From the NCBI GenBank assembly GCA_022410635.1, contig JAJVDF010000189.1, positions 1,840,483 through 1,904,482 of the forward strand: DNA of 64,000 nt. The letters run 5' to 3'. Below the pieces are notes generated by a model. It searched no databases and was not told where the DNA came from. It saw only the letters and a program-made list of their open reading frames with translations. Positions within the stretch are counted from its first letter, which is position 1; every line of letters begins with the position of its first letter. A program made the position numbers and the translations under genes. The DNA is from Tretioscincus oriximinensis (taxonomy: Eukaryota > Chordata > Lepidosauria > Squamata > Gymnophthalmidae). Of the stretch, positions 25,530-37,845 are shown one piece after another.

Positions 25530-25755
25530 ATGTTGGACAAGTGCTATGGTGCTTTGTTATCCACACCTACTTCACAAGATGACTGTTGTGAAGAGAAGAA
25601 TAGGTTACTTAAGCCACTGAGTCTCTCCAGGGTGTAAAAACCTATTCCTTCTCTTCCTGTTTCTCCTCCTCCTCTTTCTCCTCTTCCCCTTCGCCCTTTC
25701 CTTTTTCTTCTCCTCCATCCTCTCCCTCTCCCCTTCTCCTACTCCTTCTTCACAA
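25530..25755 (+). mobile_element. tRNA-type SINE body with pyrimidine tail
   Basis: Contains CAGCTGNGTGATGTTGGACAAG, CCACACCTACTTCACAAGATGA-CTGTTGTGAAG and a C/T-rich tail of about 100 bases with CCT/CTT units (25645-25750). This is the same body as the minus-strand SINE at 11679-11936. The tRNA head is missing or unreadable. Confidence 0.6.
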
Positions 25756-26699
25756 AACTACTGCCTACTTTTGGAGTTCCTGCTTTTGCTGGATTACAAC
25801 ATCAGTGGTATTGAAGAGAGCTGGAACCCATCCATCCCTGGACAGTTGCAGACCAATCATAAATGCTGTTCTTTAAATCCCATCTTTTAATTGTGTACAT
25901 GAATCTTAACAAAAGACTACTCCAGATACTGCTGAACATCAAGTTCCACCATTTCCTACCAATATTCAGGCTGGGGGGAACTTATGGATGTTGAAGGATA
26001 ATAACATCTGGAGGGTAATAGTTTGGTCAGCCAAGCTTAATGTTGAGACTGGGAACCACGCTGCTCTTCGAAAGAATTCTTTGTTTTGCTTCTGGGCTGG
26101 TCTCCTGCAGGCTACTCACTGGAACATTTCAGGCATGCCGAGGGCTTATTATTTATAATGGCTCTCTTTGGAGTCCTCCTTACAAAGGCTTAGTTAGAAT
26201 CAGTGTATGAAAAGGAAGCAAGTAGAAGCCACTTAATTGCACGTGGCATCTTATTACTGCACTAGCTGGGAAAGAGAGTGATAGAGAGAAAAGAAAGAAG
26301 GAAAGAATTTTAAAATATAATCCTTCTTTCCCAGGAGTATTTGTCTTGTTCTCTGTGAAGCTAAAGGTCTGGAATAATGTGCCCATCAGGAACTCAATGT
26401 TGCATGTCCATGCCAGTTGGTCCAAGGGCTTGTTATGATGGTAATGACCTGCTGTAACGTGAGCTTTGATGGCAAATGTACAATTGCTACCATCTCACCT
26501 GCTGGGAGAAATATTTTATTTTTGTCAAATGCCCTCCACAGAGATTTGTTTAGGCTGCTCCTGTATAAATTAAATCCAGAAAAGCACCAAATTACTATTT
26601 CTCTAGAGTATTTTTGAAATGAACAGCAAGTTTTCTGATGTAGGATTCCTGGCTAGATTTTATGTATTCTTTAGTAGCAGAGAAATGACATGAGGTGAA
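25756..26699. other. Intergenic, possible hAT-like remnants
   Basis: Scattered words such as ATTACAACATCAG and AACATCTGGAGGGTAATAG resemble the 'tacaactcccatcat..catctggagggc' core of reptile hAT-type elements. No boundaries are visible, and nothing else is recognised up to 26.7 kb. Confidence 0.3.
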
Positions 26700-26860
26700 A
26701 GCTGAACTTCACCAGTGTGATGGTGGCAGTTCCCTATAAATGCCAGCACAGTCTGAGAGCAAAGGGCTCCCTCTGATTCCGCAGATGAGCATCAAATTAA
26801 TCATTAATTGCACTATAAAAGTTTGAGAAGCACAGAGGGAGCCAAGATTTGTTGTGGCTA
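26700..26860. promoter_or_regulatory. Candidate conserved noncoding element
   Basis: A compact block with AAATTAATCATTAATTGCAC (overlapping homeodomain sites), CTATAAATGCC and a second CACTATAAAAG, within repeat-bearing intergenic DNA. Composition suggests an enhancer-like element. There is no direct proof. Confidence 0.25.
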
Positions 26861-27445
26861 CTGGAAAGAATTATTGTCATCATCTTGGATGCTGCTTGTT
26901 GCAGAAATTAGGAGCCTTTCTGTATTGAGACTTCTGGATTGTATTTGAGAATAGTTTCCTGCTGCCTGCATGCAGGAATATTGTAGTACAGGGAAGCCAG
27001 GCCNCTCTTCTGGGATTTAATCTGGAATAAGGCCCAGTTCTGAAAGGGCCTGCAGACGATTCTTCACTGACTGGTATAGCAATCCTGCAAGAACTGTAAG
27101 AACATTCCTTCTGCATGTCTGTGTAGCAGGCAGGCTATTTGGCCCTTTCCACACTGAACCTTACTGTGAGTTATTTCTCAGAATATAGGCCTACCATTCA
27201 CATGCTACTGCAGACTAAGGCAGACTCCAAACGTAACCATCACCCTAATGTAGAATAATGGTAAATCCCATTAACCAGTATTGTATAGCGACTACTGCTG
27301 TCTGATCCAGATTAAGCACTGGCTCTCGCTTGGCATGATCTCGCGTAGCACAGATCTCGCTTGGCATGGGTATGGCTGCAAAGGGCATGTCTTGAATTTG
27401 CATTGTAAGAAAACTTGCAGTTCTTATGCTGCTATCCATCATGCT
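26861..27445. other. Intergenic, nothing recognised
   Basis: No coding exon seen. Short paired words at 27290-27370 (CTCGCTTGGCATG appears twice) look like a small local duplication. Confidence 0.35.
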
Positions 27446-27710
27446 GAAGAAGAAGAAGAAGAAGAAGAAGAAGAAGAAGAAGAAGAAGAAGAAGAAGAAG
27501 AAGAAGAAGAAGAAGAAGAAGAAGAAGNNNNNNNNNNNNNNNNNNNNNNNNNNNNNNNNNNNNNNNNNNNNNNNNNNNNNNNNNNNNNNNNNNNNNNNNN
27601 NNNNNNNNNNNNNNNNNNNNNNNNNNNNNNNNNNNNNNNNNNNNNNNNNNNNNNNNNNNNNNNNNNNNNAGGAGGAGGAGGAGGAGAAGGAGAAGGAGAA
27701 GGAGAAGGAG
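27446..27710. repeat. (GAA)n / (GGA)n microsatellite with assembly gap
   Basis: About 27 perfect GAA units (27446-27527), then 142 unknown bases (27528-27669), then GGA and GGAGAA units to 27710. It is the expanded 3' tail of the minus-strand SINE that follows. The real length is unknown because of the gap. Frames through it give meaningless poly-E, poly-K or poly-L. Confidence 0.9.
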
Positions 27711-27998
27711 AACTGGGTTCTTATACCCTGCTTTTCTCACTTTTCCAAGGGACTCAAAGCAGCTTCCAAGGGTATTTTTTGCCCAAAGGCTTACATTCTA
27801 TCTTCCCCAACAGGCTGTGGTGGTTCCCATGTATCTACTTCCAGTCAGTTGCAATTTCTTGCAATTCATGCTTTCGAATAGCTGGGTTGGCTAGAGCTAC
27901 AGGCTAGTGGAAGGGGCTCACCCATCCTCACGTCCGACAAAGGGCTTCAAAACCCCATCTCCCAAATGAGAGACGGATTCCTTAGCGACTGAGCTATC
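27711..27998 (-). mobile_element. Sauria-SINE-like SINE
   Basis: Reverse complement of the family at 1503-1795, with near-identical segments 'aactgggttcttataccc', 'tgcccaaaggcttacattc', 'gaatagctgggttggc' and the tRNA-like head 'gagagacggattccttagcgactgagctat'. Its tail is the GAA/GGA tract. Its 5' tip is extended by an inverted repeat (27977-28019), described under findings. Confidence 0.85.
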
Positions 27999-28019
27999 TG
28001 TGCTCAGTCGCTAAGGAAT

Positions 28020-28747
28020 GCAGTTGTCCACTTTTGCAGCTAAATCAGATTAGGAAAATCTGGATTATTTTAAAATATTTTCAGATTTAGGACAGCAAGT
28101 ATGTTCTAGTGACCTATTGTAATGCATTTGTTTTTATAACAGATCACTAAAATGCTTTACTGAGCCTGTGCAAACAGAATCTAAAAAAGCAATTATTTTA
28201 CTGGCAGTGTAAATCCATTCCCTTGTATGATTACATCAATATTTTATATCTTCTGTAGGGAACTCTTGACGTTTCTTTTAACATCCCATCCCACTGTGGC
28301 CATCTTTCCACTTGTTTGCATTCGTAGGATGATAAAAACAACATCTGTAAAAAAAGTACATACTTGAATTACGAAACTGAACTGTGCCCAGGTAAGGACA
28401 CAGACGAAGAAGCAAGTTATGATAATGAATTAATCTCATTTCATATGTTCCATGCCAATGGAATTAATGGAATTAATGTGACAACCTTTATCCTCAAATC
28501 TTATTATGAAATGAAATTAATTAACCAAATTCATGTCTATATACCATTTGATGAATCTACACTATGAATTTCAAACTCTGCTTGAATATTGATTTTAACA
28601 ACATTAAAGGTTTATTAGACAGGCTTGTGTACATTTCTATAACAAAGTTTCGGGACTTCTTTCCAGTTTCTAGAAGAGGCAGCTGGTAATGTGTCTTCTG
28701 CTACCACTGCCTCCATTCATAGTNGCAGTATCTACCTTGTGGTGATC
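28020..28747. other. Intergenic, nothing recognised
   Basis: AT-rich sequence without recognisable exon or repeat family. Confidence 0.35.
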
Positions 28748-28790
28748 TAGGTTGACTAGATGACCCCTTTTGGGAGGGGTTGCAATTGTT
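28748..28790. mobile_element. Terminal fragment of a MITE
   Basis: TAGGTTGACTAGATGACCCC followed by TTTTGGGAGGGGTTG matches the left end of the 200-bp inverted-repeat element at 48167-48366. Only this end is present. Confidence 0.5.
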
Positions 28791-31700
28791 GACAAAATAT
28801 CTTTTTTGAAGGACATGAACACAATTTTCCAATCATTGCTGAATTATATATAAAATGCATGCAAAATGGAAATGAAGAGATTTCATTTTCAGTAGTGATT
28901 GTGGGGTTTTTTCATACACACAGGAAGTCTACACATGCATAGCCTCAAAGTCAAATCAGATTATAAACCAGACCTTCAGGGGGAAAGGACAAAGCTTCTT
29001 TTTGAAGTATGTGCTCCTCCAATCAAACTGTGTCCAGACCAGGCAGGTGAAAGATAGTGTTTTGCTCCCCTAAACCATCTGATTCAGCCTTTGAGGTAGG
29101 ATGCCATTCATAGGGAGATGGAAGCAATTGAAGCTATTAGCATTCATCTTCTGTACAAAATTTCACACAATTCATGATGAAAATTTAACTCTCTTCCCAG
29201 TTAGCTTGTCTTTTGAACTGATTGGGGGAAGAATGCCATAAAGGTAATTTGCTTTTGACTGAGGGGATTCACACTTTGAACAGTATCAGAACAACAAAGG
29301 GCCGTCACCTCATCCCACGTCATACCCTACTATAGAACTGAAGATAAGCATTTCATCTGGTACTGAGCTCTTGTGAACCAGCTATCACTAGAGGCCGGCG
29401 GGGATGCAGATTTGTGTTTGCTGGAGGTGGGGAAAGAAAGGTAGAGGAAGGGGACCAAACCTTTCCCTCCCAGTGACAGGACCTTTTGAATTTTGTGAAC
29501 TCTGCAAGCACCATTCACCCTTCCAAGCATCAACTCTCAGGGGAAGGAGCTGGGCTTCAAGTCATCCACAGGCCATTCTAACAGAGACTGAGCAGTAAGC
29601 AATGCCAGCATCATGCAATTGGCAGCTTACAGAGGACTCGTGGGCTCCCCTTATCCTAAATCCCTGTCAAACGAATTTCTAGAAGCAGGAGGAGACCAGC
29701 ACCTGTCCCTTACAGAAGCTGCATGGAAGAGAGGGCGGTGCTTGTACAACATTCAGAATTCAATTTTTTTTACTTATGAGCTGCTACTTCCAATGGTTAC
29801 ACTTTTTGACCCCTTCTTGATTTTCAGGCACTTTCAGGCTGTTTTTAAATATATCTATTTTTAAAACTTTTTTCCCCATTGTTGTTATTTGCTCTGAGAC
29901 CTTTGGATATAGGGATGAATACATAAAAATAAATAATCATGGAAAATGCTATNAGTTCTTTTTGCACTGAATCATATTCTACTGCAATAAAGCTTAATGA
30001 GGAAAGAACCTTAAATCTTCTCTGAATAATTATTTGTTTTATGTTACGTCTTGATTCAGAGAAAAGAAAATATTTTAATCACATTTTCTTTCTGGCTTTC
30101 CAATTCTCTGGGTCGCCACATGATTCCAGTGAACTAGTGAAGTTCAAGGTTTTATTATTTTCCTAGAAAAAATGTTTACTGGTACTCTATTGCTACTAAC
30201 GTGTAACTTTGTTTTAATTGGATATTACATATATATTAAAGTTTGAAATGTTTACCAGTATGTATATCACAAAAGCCTTGATTAAATTTATCTATATTGT
30301 TTAAAACACATTAAACATTTTCAAATTAAAAGAAAAGCCAAAGTGGTTTGCAATTTAATCCAGAAGAAAGTTAAAAGCAATTATAAGAATGATATATTAA
30401 ACCAGTATGAAAGAATAATTAACTCACACTGGAAATGGTTGAATAAACAAACAGGTTTTCAAAAGGTGCCTTGCATTCTGGTTCTGTAGGTTAAAGCAGC
30501 TGCTGTTAAAAGGAGGTGATTTTTCAAGCTACCAGGACCCAAGTCGTTTTGAACTTTATATATTAAAACGAGCGTTCGAAATTTTGCTCGGAAATGGATG
30601 CAAATATTATATGCCTAGAGACTGTTCTTGCATACATGAATAAAAAAATTCAACAATATGTCCAGAAACATTAAAATGAAATAAACAGTAAATACTTGGA
30701 TTGCATGTTGATGCTGTTATGGCACATTTTGCACTTTCTTATTGAATGAGATTGACTACTGACTCGGGTTGCAGCAGGCTTAAAGCTGAAAAAGTACAAT
30801 CTAACTGCTCTTCCACAGAAGAGAAAGAGACCACTAGAATTTAGTGAGGTAGAGTCACTAAAGTTTGGAATCAGAGCACACCCACCTTTCCTATCCCATG
30901 CAACGTCCATTTAAATAGCTATATATATTTTTTCTTTTAATGATTTTATCGACACTTGCCACCCATCTTGAACTGCTATGGAGTAAGTGGAACACTTCAG
31001 AAGCAGGTCAGCTGATGCCATGCTCAGTTTGCATAGCAACATGTTTCCTTAGTAATTGTTTTCTCAGTAAACTGCCACAAGTGTAGCTGAACAAGATTTG
31101 CNTTAGGTGCACTCTGACGACAGTTTGCCATGTTAGAGGAAAGCCAGAAGGAGTCCAAAAGACATGGGTTCACAACAGCAAGGGAGAGCTTGGTGGATCT
31201 CCCTGTTGCTTGCNCCTCCTGCCTGACACCATTTTACATTCCCAGCATTGGAGTCTCTGCACTGCATATCACTTTTTCGCATTTGAGTAATTTTTCATGA
31301 ATGGTCCTTTGGAAAGGGTGAAGGATTTTCTTTCATCATTGTCATTGTCCCCACAATAGCCTCCATTAGCCCTGTTGCTATAGTTTATAGCCTGCCTTTG
31401 CAAATATTGTATTTTTTAAAAAAATAATGTTCTGTACTTTTGTGCTTTTGTTACGGCAATGGCTGCAACAATAAAGATTTGTTGGTTGACTGATAGTCTG
31501 CTTTGGCAATTAAGTATACTTATGTGAAAGGTAGCTTTCTACAGTTGGGGAAAATTCACCTTTATCATCATCAAAATTTGTATCTAAATATTATTCCCTT
31601 CCTAGTGGGAAAAAAGGTATTATTCCAGATTATATCCCAGATTGGGGACCTGCCATTCACACACTATCCACCTGCCCCAACCAGGACTTGCCATATCCTG

Positions 31701-32147
31701 GATAGCATGCAGATGGCAAATCTTTATTCCATAATATAATGAAGAATTTTACCCAGTGCTGAAAGGCTCTAAGAATGTTATCTGATGAACTATGCTCCCG
31801 ATCATCCTAACAGTGCTCACTGCTGATTAAAAGTGTCGAAGCCTCTGCTATCCAATATTTAGCTCAGCAAAGCCTGTCCTGGGCAACACGTCAAAGAAAG
31901 GGTAGCACAAAACAGAAGGCTTTAAAGTTGAGCACCCCTGCTTGGTTGGAAAGCCATTTAGCTGGGATGCTTTATTGAATCCTGCAATGAGCGTGGGGTT
32001 GGACCTGATGACTCTGATGCTCACTTCCAACTCTTTGATTTGAAGATACTTTCTAGCCAACATTTATAAAGCCGTAGATTATGCCTCTACTTTCTTGTCC
32101 AAGACTTAGAATTGTCTAAAAAGATTCCTTCTGCATCCCACGCTCCA
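28791..32147. other. Intergenic with old repeat traces
   Basis: Includes a LINE-like tail at about 29890-29935 ('ctctgagacctttggatataggg' then AAATAAATAA) and a possible related fragment at 30310-30600 ('gccaaagtggtttgcaattta'). Remaining DNA shows no exon I recognise. Confidence 0.35.
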
Positions 32148-32975
32148 TTAGAACATAGGAACATAAGAAGAACCATACTGGATCGGGCCAGAGCCCATCT
32201 AGTCCAGCATTCTGTGTCATACAGAGGTCCACCAGGTGCACCTGGGCAGTCCGAACAGAGGAAAGCAAAATATGCACCTGTTCATGACTCCCTGTAAATG
32301 GCATTTCAGGAGCAACTACCTGTTGCTCCATCCTGGAGGCAGCATCCAGACATCCATCCTAGTACCCATTTATACCCTTGGTCCTGTCTTGAAANTATCC
32401 AAGCTGTTAGATCCCACCATCTCTTCAAGAAGTAAATTCCACAGGCCGAAGACTTTCTGGGTGAAAAAATATTTCCTTTATCTGTTCTCACTTTTCTGCC
32501 CATCAGTTTCAAGGAGTGTCCTCTGGTACTAGTGTTGTGTGACAGAGAAAACATTTTTTCTCTATTCACCCTCTCCATCCTATGCATGATTTTGTACACT
32601 TCAATCAGATCACCTCTCAAATGTCACCTTTCAAGGCTGAAGNGGCCCAGAAGTTGCATTGTGACTTCACAAGGGAGGTGCTCCAGACCCTTGATCATTC
32701 TTGTTGCCCTTTCCTGCACCTTCTCTAGTTCCACAATATCCTTTTTGATATGTGGTGACCAGAATTGAACACANTATTCCAAATGTGGCCTCACCACAGA
32801 TTTATAAAGAGACTAAAAACAATATTTGCTAGCTTGCTTTTGATTCCTTTCCTAATTATCCCCAACATGGAATTTACCTTTTTTGCTAATGCTGCACACT
32901 GGGTTGACATCATTTAATTGTCCACCAAACCCCCAAAATCCTTTTCCTGCTAGGTCACAGAAAACTTGGTAATTA
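32148..32975 (-). mobile_element. CR1-type LINE, 3' portion
   Basis: The plus strand begins with the reversed tail (GAACATAGGAACATAAGAAG), then 3'UTR, then coding on the minus strand: RKVRTDKG, MRGDLIEVYKIMHRMERVNR and further upstream the equivalents of 'YKSVVRPHLEYC', 'KANSMLGIIRKGI' and 'DVNSVC'. It extends into the RT-distal region but has stops and ambiguous bases at 32643 and 32774. Confidence 0.88.
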
Positions 32976-35122
32976 TTTTGTGGTAATGGATACTGTCTAG
33001 CACATGCTCTGGCCCTCTTCCTGCACAATTGCCAGTGACGGTGCCTCCTTTACAGGGTTCTTTGTTTCATCCTACATTGTAGGATCTGCTGCTTCAGAGT
33101 ATCCTCTCTTCCAATAATGGAGATGGAGAGAGTGCTGCCTTTTCACTAGTAGGTAACATTACAAAGTGGCAATGTGGCCATTGTTTCTAAATGAGAAGAG
33201 AATTCTGGCATTAGCTTACAAAATGCCTTTTGTCCTTCTTCCCGAACGATGTTGTTCTTTCACCGGCAGAGGTGATAAATGAAAATTCACATTTGCGAAA
33301 GACTATTGTTGCAGGTCTAATGAATGCATTTTCACCCAAGCTATTCTGAACCAGTCTTCAGCAAACAAAGCAGACTAGGGATAACTAATCTGCACAGATT
33401 AATTTTGTTCTCCAGCTCCAGTTTATGGGACAGCAATCTTGCCACACATATTGATTATCAGACAAGACTACTAATCCCCTTAAGGTCATTTAGTGTACTT
33501 AATTAAAGAGCAGTTAGCAAGCTCCTCTTTACCAAAGTAATAGTGGCTGTTAAAAGTGATTTGTACATTACCAATATGGTAGCTATTAATCTAAAGGTCC
33601 ATTTGGCATTTATATTTTCCCCAAACACATACACAGTCAAACAAACATTTGCTAGGAAAAAATACAGCTAGAATGAATTTAGGATTTAATTGTTACGATA
33701 TCTGTAAAGGGTAATTATGAAGATTGAATATAAGAGAGACTACTTATTACCTTTTTCAGATACTGTAAGAATTAAATTTGTTAGATTTATAGAGAGAGCT
33801 CTCTCCTAATCAAATTCAGCTAGTCTGCTTTTTCACAGAGCTATTTGTATGTAAAAATAGAATAAGACCAGTCATTCTCAAAATGTATGCCCCTTATTGT
33901 CATTAGACTACAGTTTCCATCCACTTTGCTGTTGAGAAGGGCAATATAACCAGGAGGACCTCCCCAAAGGTCCTAAGACACAGGTAAATCGATGTGGGAG
34001 AAGGCATATGATGAAGGTGATTGTCATCAAACTTCATACTGTAGCACAAGTGTTCTCATCATATCATCTAAAGCACTGGCCTCTCTCTCATATCGTTCCT
34101 GGTCATGGTGGTTGAGGTTGATGGGAGTTGAAGATCAGCAGCACTTGGGACACTACACGTTTTCCATTCTTGCATTTGGGAAATTTGGTAGCTCAGTTTT
34201 ATATGTCAATAACCAGACATTAATGCCACATGTGATATAATGTACAGAAGAACATTTGTGGCATTGCACCAGAAGTTTGCTATTGAAGCTGAAGATATCC
34301 TCATTCTGTGCAAGTCAATGGGGATGCCTTCATATTAATGGATGCTGCTAGAAACCTACTTATTATTAACACTAAATAGTATTTTTGCATACACCCATAT
34401 TAATTTAAAATACTTAGATAATGTTAAAATGGATGGATTCCCCCCCTCATTTTTCCTGGTACCATTTAATTTGGATATTTTCAAGCCGCTTAACAGATAA
34501 AATCTTTTAATGTTCTATTTATTTATTTTAATACTGTTGCTTGGAATGCCTGTTTAATCAGATAAGGGTCATTAAATCACTTGTGATTAAATAGGATAAT
34601 AATATTTGCTCACCCTATTAATATTAGAGCTTATGCTGACTATGGATTTTTTTTGATATTTCAAATAAAGTTGTTATGATTCCCCCTCCCCAATTAAATG
34701 AAAAGGCTATATTATCTCATTGTGAGGATTATGTCCCTTAGTTCATCTCCCNTAATGTCTGCATATATTGGACTTCACGTTTCCTCATGTTTCAGACATA
34801 TCTCTAGTTCCTAGCTGGCATTGGTTATATATCCTTTCTCATTCTAAAGATGCTCCAAGAAGTAGCTTCTTCAGTACAAAGAACACAAAACCTCTAATAT
34901 GTAGTTGTTGCTGCAGAAGGCCCCTTCCATACAATGTCTTAAAAATCACAATTATGCTAAGTTCTGAAATAACACAATCAGGAGCCCATACATACATATT
35001 TACCTCACCCTTTCACAAACAAACCATTAAAAATCTTTAAATCCATATGAAGCAGCTAACCAATGAACCTGGAAGTAATTCCTGAGCGTACTCAGAAGGA
35101 GTTTCTGCACCGATTGTGCTGG
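32976..35122. other. Intergenic, with hAT-like traces near 33.9-34.2 kb
   Basis: 33890-34170 contains 'actacagtttccatcc' and 'tgatgggagttgaagatcagcagcacttggg', which resemble the core of reptile hAT-type elements. 33955-34005 repeats the 'ggtcctaagacacag..gtgggag' words of the unnamed repeat at 13360. The rest is unassigned AT-rich DNA. Confidence 0.35.
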
Positions 35123-35467
35123 TCAGTGTCTTCTGTCAATATCCTGTCTTCTCCCATTAACCAAGCAGGCAGACAAATGTTTGGAATGGGAATACAGTCC
35201 ATTTCCCAAAGGTATCAGAAAGAATGAACAATCAGGAAATTCTGGTTCCTCGCACCTTTTTTCCTGATACATTGTGATGCATTTCAAGAACTCCATTGGA
35301 ACATGGGGTGGAGCAATCATGATCTTGGAATGTCCCAGTAAGATCCCAGTAGGAACTTCGTGTGGGGGTGGCCTTAGTTTCACGTCCCTAAAGACAGAAA
35401 GTTCAGAATAATTTGTTTTGTTTTTCAACTGGACCAGTTTCAGACTCAGATGCCAAGGGGGTCTCAT
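35123..35467 (-). other. Unidentified 114-codon open frame
   Basis: Open for 114 codons on the minus strand. Readable parts such as VKLRPPPHEVPTGILLGHSK and RCEEPEFPDCSFFLIPLGNG look less random than most frames nearby. I do not recognise a family. It has no convincing promoter or splice context, and lies just beyond the 3' end of an L1. It could be an unrecognised transposon piece, a pseudogene exon or chance. Confidence 0.2.
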
Positions 35468-35554
35468 ACAACCATAGATATTAACAAGAAAACATTAGGC
35501 AGCATGAACATTAATAATAAGTCTACTTCCTACAAAATAATCCACAATACCTAC

Positions 35555-37770
35555 TTTTTTTTTGCTTTTATTTATCATCATACATCTATACATTAGGTAC
35601 CATATACCAGTGATACAAATAAATCATGGAGAAGTACCACAGTCGGTAATACAAATAAAAAGAAGTACCGTACTCTAGGGCTTTGTCATGTTCCCACCNC
35701 ATATGCAAGTAGTATGATATGTTAAGAGTATTCTCTCCAGCATGTTGCATTGTTGTTCTGCTAATTCTAGCTATGTGTAGTTGGGTTCCATACCATCTGC
35801 ATATTAACTTTGTATACACTATTCTCTTACTTTTGATGGCATCACCAATCTTGTTTGATTTCTATTTTCTGCCAGGTTTTGTCTGCTATAGATTCCTCCA
35901 ATCGGTTTCCCAACTTTATTTTAATGTACTTGTTCTTAGAATCTGTGATTTAGTCATCAGGGAGCATATTTTTGATACTAATCGCTTTGCTTATTTTTGT
36001 ACATTTAAAAGTGTTTCCTCATATATCGTCTCTGGTCTTCCTGCATAGTGGTCGATTTCAGTATTCTTATTATTGTAGTATTGTATTGGATTCCATGGGT
36101 CTTAATAAATCTTTTATTTCATGTTCTTTTTTTTCTGGTTCTTTTTTCTCATTACTTCCCATACGTTTTGTGTTATCACGGGTTTCAGTGCTAGATAAAG
36201 TCATAGTTCCATCTCCTTAGTAGTTCAGAGGATATTTTTGCCACTTTTGCCATACTTTTTTTGCTCCTCTATGGTTGTGTTATTAGTTTTTCCATCTCTT
36301 ATTTAAACATATTTTCTGTAATTAAATGAGACTATCTATGAGGCAGATTNTCTCTTCCTTTTTTGTCCATTGTGTCTTGATGCATTTGATGTGAGATTCT
36401 GAATTCTACATAATAGAATGTCTAATTTAGTAGGCTCCAACTTCCATTTCTTGATTTTCTCTGTGTTTTATATTTTCCTATGCTTGAACTTTTCACTTCT
36501 AACAAATATTCAATTATCAAAGTTTCTAGCTTCCTTATATTTCTTTTGTTGGATGTAGTGGCATCATTTGAAATAAGAATAGTACTAAATTTGCACATTA
36601 TTTTCATTTTGTGGCTGCTACTCTTTTTAATAAAGGTTTATTTCTATTTTGTGAGTTGGTTTCGTATGCTTCATAGAACAAGTTTATAATTTGCTGTAAT
36701 TGTTTTTTCATTTTTTTTTGTAATCCAAATTCCTTGAGCCTTTTCTTTTGGTTTTTAAGTTTGGTTTTTAAGTTTATTTGTTGTTGCACTGCTAAATTAA
36801 CATTTGTATACATGATCACTGAGTAAATGTTGCAATATTGTCTGTAGAAATGTATGTAGCTGTTGACAGGGTATCATTTGTTCATAGAAGAAGAATCAGG
36901 TTTTTCCAAAGAGGCTTACAGGGTTAATTTTTGCCCAAAGGCTTACATCTTAGTATATCATTTATCTAACTGAAATGCAGATTACAAATAGCTGAATTGG
37001 CTAGCACTGCAGTCTAGTGGAAGGCGCTCACCCCTCCCCACATCTGACACAGGGCTTCAAAATCTGATCTCCTAGATCATCTTCTTAATAATTGAGCCAT
37101 TCGTCCCTACATAGGAGCTTATCATCTGCATAGTTTTGAATACTTATTTTTATTCCATTTATGTCATATGGCTTTATCCATGGGTCTTTTCTTACTGAAT
37201 TTAGTAGAAATTCTAGTGCTACTTTGAATAAGATTGGAGATAGTGGCAATCCTGTTTAATGCCTCTTTTTTGTTTGAATTGTTAAGTATATATTTTATTA
37301 AACTATATTTTTGCCTGTTATCTATGTACATCTTCTTGATTTAGTGTTATATTTTTTTCTTTGAATTGCATTTTCTGTAGTACTGTCCAAAGATATGTAT
37401 GATTTATGAAGTCAAATACATTTTCAGCATCCAATGCCATTATCACTAATGGTTTCATAGTACATTGGGTATCCTCAAGAATATATAACACTGCTCTTAC
37501 TGGGTCCATCATAAGTCTTTCTGGCATGAATCCTGACTGCTACATTTTTTTGTAGTCTGTTTGCTAATATACCCGTTAGTATTTTGTAATCACAATTTAA
37601 TAAAGTTATTGGTCTGTGGGATGCCACATTCTGTGGATCTTTTATTAGTTTTAGTATTGGTATTATCCCACATTATCTCCAAGATGGTAGAATTCTGCCT
37701 GCATTATATGTTTTATTGAGTAATTATGTAAGGTCCTGCAGTAAAATGATCTTGTATGTGTTGTAGAATG
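35555..37770 (-). mobile_element. L1-type LINE, 5' truncated, interrupted by a SINE
   Basis: The T run at 35555-35563 is the poly(A) tail of a minus-strand element. Conceptual minus-strand fragments show ORF2 RT features: RPIT/LLNCDYKILTGILANR-like at 37.6 kb, GFMPERLMMDPVRAVLYI, MALDAENVF (the DAEKAFD equivalent) at 37.4 kb, GLPLSPILFKVALEFLL and YADD at 37.1-37.2 kb. These are L1 motifs and unlike the CR1 copies here. Frameshifts and stops are frequent, so it is dead. A SINE (36885-37107) splits it just after YADD. The 37.7-kb edge is approximate. Confidence 0.75.
36885..37107 (-). mobile_element. Sauria-SINE-like SINE inserted in L1
   Basis: It begins GAAGAAGAATC (reversed tail), then 'tttgcccaaaggcttacatc', 'gctgaattggctagcactgcagtctagtggaagg', and 'ttaataattgagccattcgtccct' as the reversed tRNA-like head. 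It is the same family as 27711-27998. L1 sequence resumes on both sides. Confidence 0.75.
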
Positions 37771-37784
37771 TTATAGTGAATCTG

Positions 37785-37845
37785 TCACACAGTGTGCTTT
37801 TTTCTTGTTAGTCTTTAAGGTGCTATAAGACTCTATTGCTAGTTA
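37785..37845 (+). mobile_element. Fragment of the fold-back retroelement family
   Basis: TTCTTGTTAGTCTTTAAGGT followed by GCTATAAGACTC is the 'gttagtctctaaggtgctacaagac' segment also seen at 40.3 kb. Here only one orientation is present. Confidence 0.55.

Noticed and set aside
27281..27907. Long open frames of poly-E / poly-K / poly-L
   Set aside because: Produced by the GAA/GGA microsatellite and unknown bases; not a gene.
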